Positions 1 to 8,428 of a stretch of 64,000 bases of DNA are shown piece after piece (position 1 is the first letter of the stretch; every line of letters starts with the position of its first letter). Below the pieces are notes generated by a model that was not told the origin of the DNA, did not search any database, and worked only from the letters and a program-made list of their open reading frames with translations. Location of the stretch: contig CALFSV010000255.1 of assembly GCA_937916485.1 (NCBI GenBank), forward strand, positions 1 to 64,000. The letters are read 5' to 3'. A program made the position numbers and the translations under genes. The DNA comes from an uncultured Paracoccaceae bacterium. GTDB lineage: Bacteria > Pseudomonadota > Alphaproteobacteria > Rhodobacterales > Rhodobacteraceae.

Positions 1-73
1 GATCCCACGAGGACTCGAACCCCGAACCTGCTGATTAGAAGTCAGCTGCTCTATCCAGTTGAGCTATGGGACC
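1..73 (-). tRNA. tRNA-Arg (anticodon TCT), 3' end at window edge
   Basis: Read on the minus strand the sequence folds as a tRNA: acceptor 5' strand GGTCCCA at 73-67 pairs with TGGGATC at 7-1 (one G-U pair), with a D-arm GCTC/GAGC, anticodon stem CTGAC-loop TTCTAAT, and a T-arm with GGTTCGAGTCC. The anticodon TCT reads AGA. The discriminator base and any encoded CCA lie outside the window. Confidence 0.93.
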
Positions 74-219
74 GCTGGCGTCCTTCTACGGCGCGTCAGA
101 CCTGTTTGGCAACGTCTTCCGGCCTGAAGACCTCACCGAAAATCTTGGTCAAGATTTTTCAGCGTTGATGAGATACATGAACCAAATGAAGATTCCTCGC
201 GAGGAATTTTCGGCCGCGA

Positions 220-531
220 CTAGTGAGTCCAGACACCACGCCGCGCCGTGGCAAAGTTCTCGCCGTAGCCGCCGGCCCGCAGATTGGGCTTGCGGATCTT
301 TGGCTCCTGAAAGACGACCTCGATCCCGTTTTCGGAAGCATAGTCCAGCGCCTCTTCTTTCGAGGCGAAGGACATGCGGACCTGGGTCTGGGTATCACTC
401 GAGGACGTCCATCCCATAAGCGGATCAACTTCACGCGCAGAGGCCGGCGCGAACTCCAGCACCCAGTCATGCGTTTTGGCTGTACCAGATTGCATTGCTG
501 TTCTGGCGGGTCGGTAGATGCGTGCGCGCAT
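220..531 (-). CDS. NADH dehydrogenase complex I accessory subunit, NDUFS4 family
   Basis: This 103-residue protein belongs to the ETC complex I subunit family (NDUFS4, the 18-kDa subunit), an accessory peripheral-arm subunit that alphaproteobacteria share with mitochondria. The recognisable stretch runs from [16 protein letters not shown] through the [15 protein letters not shown] block to the EPKIRKPN and NFATARRG motifs near the C-terminus. The frame is open further upstream, but the ATG at 531 starts exactly where the family starts, so I use it. It is a single gene downstream of the tRNA-Arg and apart from the main nuo operon, as usual in Rhodobacterales. Function is inferred from family only. 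Confidence 0.9.
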   Translation of the reverse strand: MRARIYRPARTAMQSGTAKTHDWVLEFAPASAREVDPLMGWTSSSDTQTQVRMSFASKEEALDYASENGIEVVFQEPKIRKPNLRAGGYGENFATARRGVWTH

Positions 532-684
532 GGTCAATCTCCAGCTCTGTCGCGATCTATATCGGGCAATCAGAGGGGCCATGCAATCCCCAGTCGCGCA
601 AACGGGCTGCGACGCCGACCAAGGCTGTTCAGGAACTGCGAGACAATGCAAACCGACGCTGTCCCTCGTTGCTCTTTAACCCAA

Positions 685-700
685 CTGACATAGGTGTCAG
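685..700. repeat. Inverted repeat CTGACA-N4-TGTCAG
   Basis: A perfect 6-bp dyad with a 4-nt spacer TAGG. The same half-site recurs about 100 nt downstream in the hairpin at 789-811, so a regulator binding both is possible. No protein is known to me for this site. Confidence 0.5.
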
Positions 701-788
701 ATCAGGATCCTTCGGGCTACGGTTCTTGTCACCATCAGATCGTGGATTTCCTTCCTCTTGAAGGTCCGAAAATTGCCTGCTGACACCT

Positions 789-811
789 CTGCTGACACTC
801 TTTGTCAGCAG
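789..811. repeat. 9-bp hairpin CTGCTGACA / TGTCAGCAG
   Basis: Perfect 9-bp arms (789-797 and 803-811) flank a 5-nt loop CTCTT. It is preceded by another CTGACA direct copy at 779-784. There is no T-tract on either side, so it does not look like a terminator. Its place 60 nt before the uvrB start and its shared half-site with 685-700 suggest an operator or 5' leader structure. Confidence 0.5.
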
Positions 812-870
812 TCGGGGTTGAAGCGGCGGGCATTGAGGTCAATCTTAGGAGGCTTCAGGAGTCTTCTCAC

Positions 871-3066
871 ATGCACAACAACTCGCCCGAGGCCATGCCG
901 GTCCTCTACCCGGCGCCCGATGTCAAAACCCGCGAAAAGCTTGAGGGCGGCATTCGGTTCCGGATGCAGACGGATTTCAGCGCCGCTGGTGACCAGCCTG
1001 CGGCGATCAAGGAGATTGCCGAAGCCATCCGTCAGGGTGAGCGGGATCAGGTCCTTCTGGGCGCAACCGGCACGGGCAAGACATTCACCATGGCCAAGGT
1101 GATCGAAGAGACCCAGCGCCCAGCCATTATCCTCGCCCCCAACAAGACACTCGCCGCCCAGCTTTATGGTGAGTTCAAGGGCTTTTTTCCCGACAATGCT
1201 GTCGAATATTTTGTGAGCTACTACGACTACTACCAGCCAGAGGCCTATGTGGCCCGGTCGGACACCTACATTGAGAAAGAAAGCCAGATCAACGAGCAGA
1301 TCGACCGCATGCGCCATTCGGCCACCCGGGCCCTCTTGGAACGTGATGATGTGATCATCGTGGCCTCAGTCTCGTGCATCTACGGCATCGGCTCGGTCGA
1401 GACTTACGGGGCGATGACGACTGACCTCGTCAAGGGCCAGATGTACGACCAACGAGCCGTGATCGCCGACCTCATTGCCCAGCAATACCGCCGCAACGAT
1501 CAAGCCTTCGGCCGGGGCACGTTCCGGGTGCGCGGCGATTCCCTCGAGGTGTGGCCCGCCCACCTTGATGACCGTGCGTGGAAGCTGTCCTTCTTCGGAG
1601 AAGAGCTTGAGGCGATTACCGAGTTTGACCCGCTCACCGGGCACAAGACGGACCAGTTCGACCGTATCCGGATCTACGCCAATTCGCACTATGTGACTCC
1701 GCGTCCGACCATGCAGCAGGCGATCATCGGCATCAAGAAAGAGCTGCGGATGCGGCTGGACCAGCTGGTGAACGACGGCAAACTGTTGGAGGCCCAACGC
1801 CTGGAACAGCGCACCAACTTCGACCTCGAGATGCTCGAGGCGACGGGGGTCTGCAACGGGATCGAGAACTATTCCCGCTACCTGACAGGCCGCGCCCCAG
1901 GCGAGCCGCCGCCAACACTGTTTGAGTTCATCCCCGACAACGCCATCGTCTTTGCCGATGAGTCCCACGTATCCGTCCCCCAGATCGGCGGCATGTACAA
2001 GGGCGACTACCGGCGCAAGTTTACCCTGGCGGAACATGGGTTCCGCCTGCCCTCCTGCATGGACAACCGGCCCTTGAAGTTTGAGGAATGGGACGCGATG
2101 CGCCCACAATCCGTCTTCGTCTCCGCCACGCCCGCGTCGTGGGAAATGGACCAAACCGGCGGAGTTTTTACCGAACAGGTGATCCGCCCGACCGGCCTTC
2201 TGGACCCGGTGATCGAGATCCGGCCGGTGGACACCCAAGTCGATGATGTGATGGACGAAATCCGCCGGGTCTCTGCCGCGGGGTACCGGACGCTTGTGAC
2301 CACATTGACCAAACGCATGGCCGAGGATCTGACCGAGTATCTGCACGAACAGGGCATCCGAGTCCGCTACATGCATTCCGACATCGACACGATCGAACGG
2401 ATCGAGATCCTGCGCGACCTGCGCCTTGGCGCCTTTGATGTGCTCATCGGGATCAACCTGTTGCGCGAGGGCCTCGATATCCCCGAATGCGGGCTTGTGG
2501 CGATCCTCGACGCGGACAAGGAAGGCTTTTTGCGGTCCGAAACCTCGCTGATCCAGACAATCGGCCGCGCTGCCCGAAACGTCGATGGGCGGGTCATCAT
2601 GTATGCCGACCGAATTACCGGCTCGATGGAGCGGGCGATGAAGGAAACCGACCGTCGCCGGGCCAAACAAATGGCCTATAATGTGGAGCATGGGATCACC
2701 CCCCAGACCGTCAAAAAGAACGTCGAGGACATTCTGGCCGGCCTTTACAAGGGCGACGTCGACATGAACCGGGTCACGGCCAAGATAGACAAGCCATTGG
2801 CAGGGGCCAACCTCAAGGCCGTGCTGGACGGGCTGCGGCTGGACATGCGCAAGGCCGCCGAAAACCTGGAATTCGAAGAGGCCGCCCGCCTGCGCGATGA
2901 GGTCAAACGCCTGGAAACGGTGGAGCTGACCATTGCGGACGACCCTCTCGCACGTCAGCAGGCCGTCGAAAAGGCGGTGGACGACGCACAGAAAGCTTCG
3001 GGCCGGTCAACCGGCGGTCGGGGTGGGATGCGCGGCGGGAAATCGCGATATGGGGGCAAGCGTTGA
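871..3066 (+). CDS. uvrB: UvrABC excinuclease subunit B
   Basis: UvrB, 731 residues, is the damage-verifying helicase-like subunit of nucleotide excision repair. Visible motifs are Walker A GATGTGKT (residues 64-71), the beta-hairpin with [11 protein letters not shown] that clamps DNA, DESH of motif II, the motif VI region QTIGRAARN, and a C-terminal UVR domain ([19 protein letters not shown]) that binds UvrC or UvrA, followed by a Gly/Lys-rich tail. The frame opens at 802, but the ATG at 871 has purine-rich SD-like sequence (CAGGAG at 856-861) and begins the family-typical [11 protein letters not shown], so I take 871. Length matches roseobacter UvrB. Confidence 0.97.
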   Translation: MHNNSPEAMPVLYPAPDVKTREKLEGGIRFRMQTDFSAAGDQPAAIKEIAEAIRQGERDQVLLGATGTGKTFTMAKVIEETQRPAIILAPNKTLAAQLYGEFKGFFPDNAVEYFVSYYDYYQPEAYVARSDTYIEKESQINEQIDRMRHSATRALLERDDVIIVASVSCIYGIGSVETYGAMTTDLVKGQMYDQRAVIADLIAQQYRRNDQAFGRGTFRVRGDSLEVWPAHLDDRAWKLSFFGEELEAITEFDPLTGHKTDQFDRIRIYANSHYVTPRPTMQQAIIGIKKELRMRLDQLVNDGKLLEAQRLEQRTNFDLEMLEATGVCNGIENYSRYLTGRAPGEPPPTLFEFIPDNAIVFADESHVSVPQIGGMYKGDYRRKFTLAEHGFRLPSCMDNRPLKFEEWDAMRPQSVFVSATPASWEMDQTGGVFTEQVIRPTGLLDPVIEIRPVDTQVDDVMDEIRRVSAAGYRTLVTTLTKRMAEDLTEYLHEQGIRVRYMHSDIDTIERIEILRDLRLGAFDVLIGINLLREGLDIPECGLVAILDADKEGFLRSETSLIQTIGRAARNVDGRVIMYADRITGSMERAMKETDRRRAKQMAYNVEHGITPQTVKKNVEDILAGLYKGDVDMNRVTAKIDKPLAGANLKAVLDGLRLDMRKAAENLEFEEAARLRDEVKRLETVELTIADDPLARQQAVEKAVDDAQKASGRSTGGRGGMRGGKSRYGGKR

Positions 3067-3101
3067 CTGGAAGGCCGGGTCTGACACGCTAGGTTTTGGT
3101 C

Positions 3102-3530
3102 ATGCGTATCGCTCTGTCATTTGTGTTCCTCGCTTGTCCCGCTGCCGCGTGGGAGTTTACGCCCGTCCCGATATGCACCCTCAGCCAGGCAACCGAGTCC
3201 GCAGAGGTCACGGTGACCTATGACCCGACTCTGCCGCAGTACGCCATCACGATCACCCTGTTGGATGGCACATGGCCAGATGGGCCAGTCTTTGCCCTGG
3301 CTTTCGAGGGGGGCATCCCTCTGACCATCCAGACCGATCGGCATGCCTTGTCAGACGGGGACAAGAGCGTGACGGTAAGGGACCGGGGTTTTGGCAATGT
3401 TCTTAACGGGATGGAGTTCAACGGGATCGCCGTCGCCTTGCTTGGCGATACCGTGCTTCCGATACCACTGACCGGGATCGAAGGACCGATGCAGTCGTTC
3501 CGTAGGTGCCCCGAGGATGCACTATCCTAG
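3102..3530 (+). CDS. Hypothetical exported protein
   Basis: A 142-residue protein starting MRIALSFVFLACPAAAWEF, which is a short hydrophobic signal peptide with a likely cleavage after PAAA. The rest is beta-rich with two cysteines (PVPICTLS and RRCPEDA) that could form a disulfide. It follows uvrB by 35 nt. A TTG six nt upstream is in frame but ATG 3102 is preferred. I do not recognise a named domain; periplasmic location is inferred from the signal only. Confidence 0.7.
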   Translation: MRIALSFVFLACPAAAWEFTPVPICTLSQATESAEVTVTYDPTLPQYAITITLLDGTWPDGPVFALAFEGGIPLTIQTDRHALSDGDKSVTVRDRGFGNVLNGMEFNGIAVALLGDTVLPIPLTGIEGPMQSFRRCPEDALS

Positions 3531-3562
3531 CCAGGCTGGCCTAAGGTTGCCTGCGATAAGTC

Positions 3563-3970
3563 CTACCGCAGAACGTGGACCGAACACCGGGCATGGCGGA
3601 CCACCCGCGCGGCTGTGGCCCCAAGAAAGTAGTCCTCTATCCCCGGTCGATGCGACGCCATGACGATCAGGTCATTGTGATGCACCTCTGCCCAGTCGAC
3701 GATCTCTCGCCCAGCATGCCCGTCAATGACCTCGCATTCGGCCCCTCGCACGCCCCGCGCCAGATTGGAAAGATCGGCCAGCAGTTCCTTGCGCTGGTGG
3801 GCCCGAAACTCTGAGGGCATGTAGGTCGATGCATAGCCCGGGATAGGGTCCATGATGTGCAGCATGGTGATCTTGGCACCCGGCGAGGCCAGACCTTCTG
3901 CAACCGCGATGGCACCAAGAGAATCCCGACGCCCCTCAAATGAAATCGGAAGCAAGATATTATTGTACAT
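3563..3970 (-). CDS. Universal stress protein (UspA family)
   Basis: A 135-residue single-domain UspA-fold protein: beta-strand start MYNNILLPISFEG, middle HIMDPIPGY, and the C-terminal nucleotide-binding region DLIVMASHRPGIEDYFLGATAARVVRHARCSVHVLR, which matches the usual GS-x-G-x9-GS..V..HA.CPV layout with some substitutions. The frame is open upstream, but ATG 3970 has a good ribosome site (AGAGGA in GAGAGGAAACACCATG) and the family start. Cytoplasmic stress or ATP-binding role is from family knowledge. It is convergent with the preceding exported protein and divergent from the YdcF-like gene. Confidence 0.9.
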   Translation of the reverse strand: MYNNILLPISFEGRRDSLGAIAVAEGLASPGAKITMLHIMDPIPGYASTYMPSEFRAHQRKELLADLSNLARGVRGAECEVIDGHAGREIVDWAEVHHNDLIVMASHRPGIEDYFLGATAARVVRHARCSVHVLR

Positions 3971-4104
3971 GGTGTTTCCTCTCATTGCTTGAACAGAGTT
4001 TGCGCCCGGCCAAGGAAAAGAACCTTGATCCATATCATGAAGGCTGGAATGGTCTTGTCTGTCGGGCAAATCGCAGAAAACGTCCCAGAGGTGTGCAAGT
4101 CGGG

Positions 4105-4593
4105 ATGACTGTTATCGTGATACTGGGCTCGGCGAATTGGGCCAGTGGACCCTCTCCGGCCCTGCGACGCCGAACCCTTTATGGGGCCAAACTATTTCAC
4201 GAAAGCAAGGACGCCTATGTGGTCGCCTGCGGCGGGCTTCTTAAACACCCCCCGATAGAGGCCGAAGTGATGCGCGACATTCTGCGTTCGGCTGGCGTGC
4301 CAGACGAGGTCATCCGGCTGGAGACCCGGTCAACCACGACAGGCGAGAACCTGAATTTTGTTCTGCCGATCCTGGACGAGTTTGGAACAAGGTCCATTAT
4401 TCTGGTGACAGATTGGTATCATCTGCCCCGGGCCAAGCTTGTTGCCCGTCGATTAGGGCTAAGCAGCGTTGGGGCGTCCCCCGGGCTGCAAGCGACCCAT
4501 ATCGGTCAACAGGCACGCTCCGCCTTACGTGAAATACCGGCCTATATCGCCTATTGGCTACGCCTAAAGGGCCGGCCAGGTCGAAAATCCTAA
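4105..4593 (+). CDS. YdcF/DUF218 family protein
   Basis: A 162-residue DUF218 (YdcF-like) domain protein. It shows the family signatures: N-terminal VIVILGSANW, a central VACGGLL followed by EAEVMRDILRSAGVPDEVIRLETRSTTTGEN, and IILVTDWYHLPRAKLVARRLGL. The motif RSTTTGEN and the VTxxYHLPRA block are the conserved putative active-site features. There is no signal peptide or membrane segment with the ATG 4105 start; an in-frame upstream extension exists but reads through the divergent usp promoter and lacks family similarity. Substrate unknown; some relatives act in envelope metabolism. Confidence 0.8.
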   Translation: MTVIVILGSANWASGPSPALRRRTLYGAKLFHESKDAYVVACGGLLKHPPIEAEVMRDILRSAGVPDEVIRLETRSTTTGENLNFVLPILDEFGTRSIILVTDWYHLPRAKLVARRLGLSSVGASPGLQATHIGQQARSALREIPAYIAYWLRLKGRPGRKS

Positions 4594-4627
4594 GGCGACG
4601 TTAACCTTTCGTCTGCAGCTTGTCGGC

Positions 4628-5317
4628 ATGACCACCCGAACCGCCCTTTCCAATGGAATTTGGATTTGCCTCTTCTGGCTGATCTGCGCGCCAATTTCGG
4701 CGATGGCCGGGGCATGGACCCAAGAGGAAGGCAGCCTGTTCGTGTCGTTTGGGGGCAATGTCGCCTTGTTCGATCATGCAACGCGGCCGGTCCACTACGA
4801 TCCAACGATCTTCCTGGAATACGGCCTCTCACCCCGTTTGACCCTGGGTCTAGACGGCTACACCGCCGACAAGGGAGAGGCCGGAAGCCTGTTCGGCTTT
4901 GCAAGAACCGCCATAGGACGAACGGACGGTCCCGTTGTCGTCGCGCTTGCCTTTGGCCTGGGCCTGACCAAGACGCCCACCGGCCCCCTATGGGAAACCG
5001 TCCGCATTGGCGGACACTTGGGCCAAGGTCTGGACCGCGGTTGGCTAGCGCTCGACGCAGAGGCAACGCGTGTCCTGCAGCAACCCTTGGTCCAGACAAA
5101 GATGGAACTGACATGGGGGCACCGCCTTGGGAACGGCTGGACCAGCGTCCTGTCAGGACAGATCGGGTCCGGTCTCGAAGGCGACTTCTATGCCAAGATG
5201 AACCCGTCGCTCACATATGACCTGACACAAAGTATTCGGCTTCGGGCAGGCTATGTGCAGGCCCTCACCGGGGACAGGGGGAGCGGGCTAAGTGCTCAGG
5301 TCTGGGTGGATTTCTGA
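4628..5317 (+). CDS. Hypothetical exported beta-rich (outer-membrane-like) protein
   Basis: A 229-residue protein with a clear signal peptide (hydrophobic residues about 11-24, AMAGA cleavage region). The mature part alternates polar and aromatic residues (SLFVSFGGNVALF, LTLGLDGYTADK, GRGWLALDAEATR, IRLRAGYVQALTGD) and ends in VWVDF, that is, a terminal phenylalanine as in many outer-membrane beta-barrels. I do not recognise a named family. It is 35 nt downstream of the YdcF-like gene and may be cotranscribed. Barrel topology is an inference from amphipathic strands and the C-terminal Phe. Confidence 0.7.
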   Translation: MTTRTALSNGIWICLFWLICAPISAMAGAWTQEEGSLFVSFGGNVALFDHATRPVHYDPTIFLEYGLSPRLTLGLDGYTADKGEAGSLFGFARTAIGRTDGPVVVALAFGLGLTKTPTGPLWETVRIGGHLGQGLDRGWLALDAEATRVLQQPLVQTKMELTWGHRLGNGWTSVLSGQIGSGLEGDFYAKMNPSLTYDLTQSIRLRAGYVQALTGDRGSGLSAQVWVDF

Positions 5318-5324
5318 ACGCACG

Positions 5325-5801
5325 TCACCAGCCTTCTGTGCCAGGCGCGCCCTTGATATGGCCGGTCAGGTTGCTCGTAACCCAACCTCCGTAAAAATCC
5401 CCAGGCTGTGCCAGGACGCGTTCGTCGCTAACCCAGGCTTCGTCGACCGCCGATGCGTAGAAGGCGATGTGATCGCGTAGCTGCGCAAAGGCTGCTGACG
5501 GAACCGGGTAATCCCAGGCGGCCTGACGAACTGTGCGACCCTGCCAGTCCAGGTCGAAGTACCGGGCCTGGCCCTTCCACTCGCACCAGCTGCGGCGCGA
5601 GCCGGGCTGAAGCGCGTCCATCCGGATATCACGAATGGGGATGTAGTAGGTTGGCGGATGATGCGTTTCGCAAACCCTCCAGGCGGCGACGGTGCTTGCC
5701 AGCTCCTCTCCACCAAACACGACCCGCAGAAGATGCGGCACGCTCTCAAGGAGAGGGGGACGAGGATAGGCCTGGACGTTCTCGGTCGGCAAAACTGACA
5801 T
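5325..5801 (-). CDS. DUF427 domain protein
   Basis: A 158-residue DUF427 protein. The recognisable domain runs from VRVVFGGEELASTVAAWRVCETHHPPTYYIP through SWCEWKGQARYFDL to AFYASAVDEAWVSDERV; the ETHHPPTYYIP and EWKGxAxY blocks are family hallmarks. It has no signal peptide. The family has no firmly established biochemistry that I can name. It is convergent with the beta-rich exported protein (7 nt between stops) and divergent from the tRNA-Ala that follows. Confidence 0.88.
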   Translation of the reverse strand: MSVLPTENVQAYPRPPLLESVPHLLRVVFGGEELASTVAAWRVCETHHPPTYYIPIRDIRMDALQPGSRRSWCEWKGQARYFDLDWQGRTVRQAAWDYPVPSAAFAQLRDHIAFYASAVDEAWVSDERVLAQPGDFYGGWVTSNLTGHIKGAPGTEGW

Positions 5802-5862
5802 GCTGCGGAACCTGTCACGCCGCTTGACACAGTCAAGGAGCGGGGCCAGAAATCTTGCTCAG

Positions 5863-5938
5863 GGGGTCGTAGCTCAGTTGGGAGAGCGCGTCGTTCGCAA
5901 CGACGAGGTCAGGGGTTCGATCCCCCTCGGCTCCACCA
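5863..5938 (+). tRNA. tRNA-Ala (anticodon CGC), CCA encoded
   Basis: Acceptor strands GGGGTCG and CGGCTCC pair with the G3-U70 alanine identity pair. The D-arm is GCTC/GAGC, the anticodon stem CGTCG/CGACG encloses TTCGCAA with anticodon CGC (reads GCG), and the T-arm carries GGTTCGATCCC. The 3' end ACCA is encoded. Confidence 0.96.
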
Positions 5939-6089
5939 GATACCGGATCATCCGACCCGACCTTTGCCTCAGCATGTCAGCAGAGGAGTCATATGCTTCA
6001 GCCTGTAACATTCGCGTCACGGAAAAAGCGCGACATTGCGCTGTGCCCCCCGATCGGCAATGAGGGAGGACGAGGAGAAAATACCCCAA

Positions 6090-6698
6090 ATGCTTGACGC
6101 AACTGCCCGCCGACTGATCGACCCGACGCTCAACCGATTGGGCCGCGCGATTGCTTCTTGGGGCGTCTCGGCCAATGCAGTCACGATAATGGGGCTGGGC
6201 TTGGGGCTTTTGGCCGCCTTGCTGATCGCCTTGGGATGGCCGGGCCTTTCTCTGTTGCCCCTTCTGGCCTCCCGATTGGCAGACGGGCTGGATGGGGCTA
6301 TCGCCCGGGCGACACAAAAGACAGACTTTGGCGGCTACCTTGATATCGCAGCCGATTTCTTGTTTTACGGGGCGGTTCCGCTCGCCTTCGTACTTAATGA
6401 TCCAGCCGTAAACGGGGCAGCGGGTGCCTTCTTGCTCACGTCCTTTTACTTTAATGGAACAAGCTTTCTTGGCTATGCAATCCTAGCCGAAAAAAGGGGA
6501 CTGGAGACGCAAAGCCAAGGGGTCAAATCGCTCTATTTCTCGAACGGCCTCCTGGAAGGGACCGAGACCATCGGGTTTTTCATCCTGCTATGCCTGTTTT
6601 CGGGCAGCTTTCCGTTGATGGCCTGGGTTTTTGGAAGCTTGTGTTTCGCCGGAGGCATCCTGCGGATCATTGCGGCCCGCAAAGTGTTCGGCCAGTAA
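6090..6698 (+). CDS. CDP-alcohol phosphatidyltransferase family membrane protein
   Basis: A 202-residue integral membrane enzyme of the CDP-OH-P transferase family, which moves a phospho-alcohol from a CDP-linked donor. The catalytic motif is visible as DGLDGAIARATQKTDFGGYLDIAADF (DG-x2-AR-x8-G-x3-D-x3-D) at about residues 70-95, and about five hydrophobic segments follow. ATG 6090 has GAGGAG 13 nt upstream; an in-frame ATG at 6060 is possible. Its donor cannot be read from sequence; phosphatidylglycerophosphate-, archaetidyl- or inositol-type members look alike. It opens a run of four genes for surface glycan synthesis. Confidence 0.85.
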   Translation: MLDATARRLIDPTLNRLGRAIASWGVSANAVTIMGLGLGLLAALLIALGWPGLSLLPLLASRLADGLDGAIARATQKTDFGGYLDIAADFLFYGAVPLAFVLNDPAVNGAAGAFLLTSFYFNGTSFLGYAILAEKRGLETQSQGVKSLYFSNGLLEGTETIGFFILLCLFSGSFPLMAWVFGSLCFAGGILRIIAARKVFGQ

Positions 6699-6765
6699 TC
6701 CTGTTTCACTGGAAAAGAGGCAGGCATTGCTGTAGCCGACCCCCAAAGGGCGCAAGAGGCAGGCA

Positions 6766-7626
6766 ATGACATCGGTCACAACGGAAGACGCGATGGGCCC
6801 GCTGATTTTGGGATCAGGTGGGCAGATAGGTACCGCGTTCCGGACCCTATGGGAACGTGGAGCCTGGCCCGATTGCCGACGCCCCCTTTGGCATCGACGC
6901 AAAGGCGACGACTTTTCCTGGGATATGCTTGCAGGACCGGCACCACGCGATCCCCGGTTGTCTTTGGCACGGGGCGTTATCGTTTTGACAGGAGGCGTCT
7001 CAGGTGGAACAGACCCATCCCAGAACACTACACTTGCGTGCGCCGCGATAGAGCTGGCGAAACGAGAGGGCCTTGGCCCGGTCTTGCTATGCTCTTCGCA
7101 GGCTGTCTATGGCCGCGCCGAAGGCCCTCAGGGCGAGGGGGACACCCCTCACCCCGTTTCGGCCTACGGACAAGCGAAGCTTGAAATGGAAGCGGCCGTT
7201 GCCGGACAAGACAGTCTGTGTTGCCTGCGGATCGGCAACGTCGCAGGAACCGACGTGCTCTTGCGGAATGCGGCCCTGGGACCGGTCAAACTGGACCAGT
7301 TCCCGGACGGCCGGGGGCCGCGTCGCTGCTACATTGGCCCCAAAAGTCTGGCCACAACCATGTTGTCCTTGATCGAGGCCCATCTGGCAGGCCAAATCTT
7401 GCCCAACATCCTGAACGTTTCAGCCCCAGGAGAACGGGACATGGCCGACTTGCTGACAGAAGCCGGAGCAAAATGGTCCTGGACGCCAGCGCCCGAGGCA
7501 GCACTGCCCTCATTGTCATTGGATCTTAGCCTCATGAACAGTATTGCGCCACTGCCAAAGGCCGCCGGTTCAGCCCAATCACTGATCGCAGAGGCGCGCG
7601 CGGCAGGCTGGGGTCTTTCGGCATGA
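6766..7626 (+). CDS. Extended SDR sugar-nucleotide epimerase/reductase
   Basis: A 286-residue NAD-dependent epimerase/dehydratase-type SDR. The N-terminal nucleotide motif is degenerate (LILGSGGQIGTAF), followed by VLLCSSQAVYG and the catalytic YGQAK pair (Tyr/Lys). In WbpV-like pathways such enzymes reduce the 4-keto sugar made by a WbpM/CapD-type dehydratase, and both a dehydratase and an initiating transferase lie immediately downstream. It overlaps the next gene by 4 nt (ATGA), so it is translationally coupled to the transferase. Exact product (QuiNAc- or FucNAc-type) is not decidable here. Confidence 0.8.
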   Translation: MTSVTTEDAMGPLILGSGGQIGTAFRTLWERGAWPDCRRPLWHRRKGDDFSWDMLAGPAPRDPRLSLARGVIVLTGGVSGGTDPSQNTTLACAAIELAKREGLGPVLLCSSQAVYGRAEGPQGEGDTPHPVSAYGQAKLEMEAAVAGQDSLCCLRIGNVAGTDVLLRNAALGPVKLDQFPDGRGPRRCYIGPKSLATTMLSLIEAHLAGQILPNILNVSAPGERDMADLLTEAGAKWSWTPAPEAALPSLSLDLSLMNSIAPLPKAAGSAQSLIAEARAAGWGLSA

Positions 7627-8240
7627 CCTGGGGCAAGCGCATCCTCGACCTAGCCGTCGCCCTTCCAGTCACGATCATCGCCGCCCCTATCCTGATCGGG
7701 CTGATCACCGCCCTTCTTCTGCGCGAAGGGCGGCCGATCTTTTATGTCTCAGAACGCATGAAAACGCCGACCCAAAGTTTCGGCCTCGTCAAGCTGCGCA
7801 CCATGCGACCCGCTCCCCCCTGGGCAGAGGGCGGAGTAACGGGTGGTGACAAATCTGAAAGAATGTCCGACCTGCACAGGCTGTTGCGTCGGACCCGAGG
7901 CGATGAACTTCCGCAGCTTTGGAATGTCATTAAAGGGGACATGAGCCTCGTCGGCCCAAGACCGCCGCTGCGCATCTATGTCGAGGACTACCCAGAAATA
8001 TACACAGAAGTCTTGAAATGCAGGCCCGGCGTGACGGGCGTTGCGTCATTGAGGTTTCATCAACGAGAAGAAGAATTGCTGGCGGCATGCCGGACTGCGG
8101 ACGAAACCGACGACGTTTATCGGCGGCGATGCATTCCTCGCAAGGCAAAGCTGGATTTGATCTATCGTGAGAACCAAAGCGTCTGCGGCGACATCATGCT
8201 CATACTTCAGACGATTGGCCGTCTCTTTGATCGAAAATAG
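7623..8240 (+). CDS. Initiating sugar-phosphate transferase (bacterial sugar transferase, PglC-like)
   Basis: A 205-residue monotopic phosphoglycosyl transferase of the bacterial sugar transferase family. It has one N-terminal hydrophobic segment (LAVALPVTIIAAPILIGLITALLL) and the conserved core: FYVSERM, FGLVKLRTM, RRTRGDELPQLWNVIKGDMSLVGPRP (with the catalytic acidic DE pair) and PGVTGVAS. It links a sugar phosphate from a UDP-sugar to undecaprenyl phosphate at the inner membrane to start glycan assembly. Length matches the short PglC/WbpL-soluble-core type rather than the polytopic WbaP type. It overlaps the SDR gene by ATGA. Confidence 0.92.
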   Translation: MTWGKRILDLAVALPVTIIAAPILIGLITALLLREGRPIFYVSERMKTPTQSFGLVKLRTMRPAPPWAEGGVTGGDKSERMSDLHRLLRRTRGDELPQLWNVIKGDMSLVGPRPPLRIYVEDYPEIYTEVLKCRPGVTGVASLRFHQREEELLAACRTADETDDVYRRRCIPRKAKLDLIYRENQSVCGDIMLILQTIGRLFDRK

Positions 8241-8428
8241 TGCATCTGCTTGCTTAATTGACACAATCTAGTAGTATCGTTGGCTTACAGAGATCGTGAA
8301 TCCGCTAAGGATTTGGCCTTGTCAGTGGGCCAGTCCGGTAGGTGGTTTCTGGGGCGCAAAAGGGTCGCGGCATTAGTCGTGAATGTGCTTGCTACCAAGA
8401 ATGGTGGCCGGCGGGAGTAGGAAGAAAA

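Larger units (their letters stand above)
532..870. other. Intergenic region upstream of uvrB with two CTGACA/TGTCAG inverted repeats
   Basis: These 339 nt separate the divergently transcribed complex I subunit gene and uvrB. I see no convincing gene. The region holds two inverted repeats with the same half-site (685-700 and 789-811) and a ribosome binding site AGGAGG-like stretch at 847-853 before uvrB. I looked for an alphaproteobacterial LexA box (GTTC-N7-GTTC) and did not find one. Confidence 0.6.

Noticed and set aside
600..870. LexA (SOS) box before uvrB
   Set aside because: I looked for GTTC-N7-GTTC and GAAC-N7-GAAC; GTTC and GAAC occur, but not with the required spacing.
1366..2691. 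Long open frame antisense to uvrB (441 codons)
   Set aside because: It is a mirror of high-GC third-position bias in uvrB; the translation is low-complexity and shows no domain.
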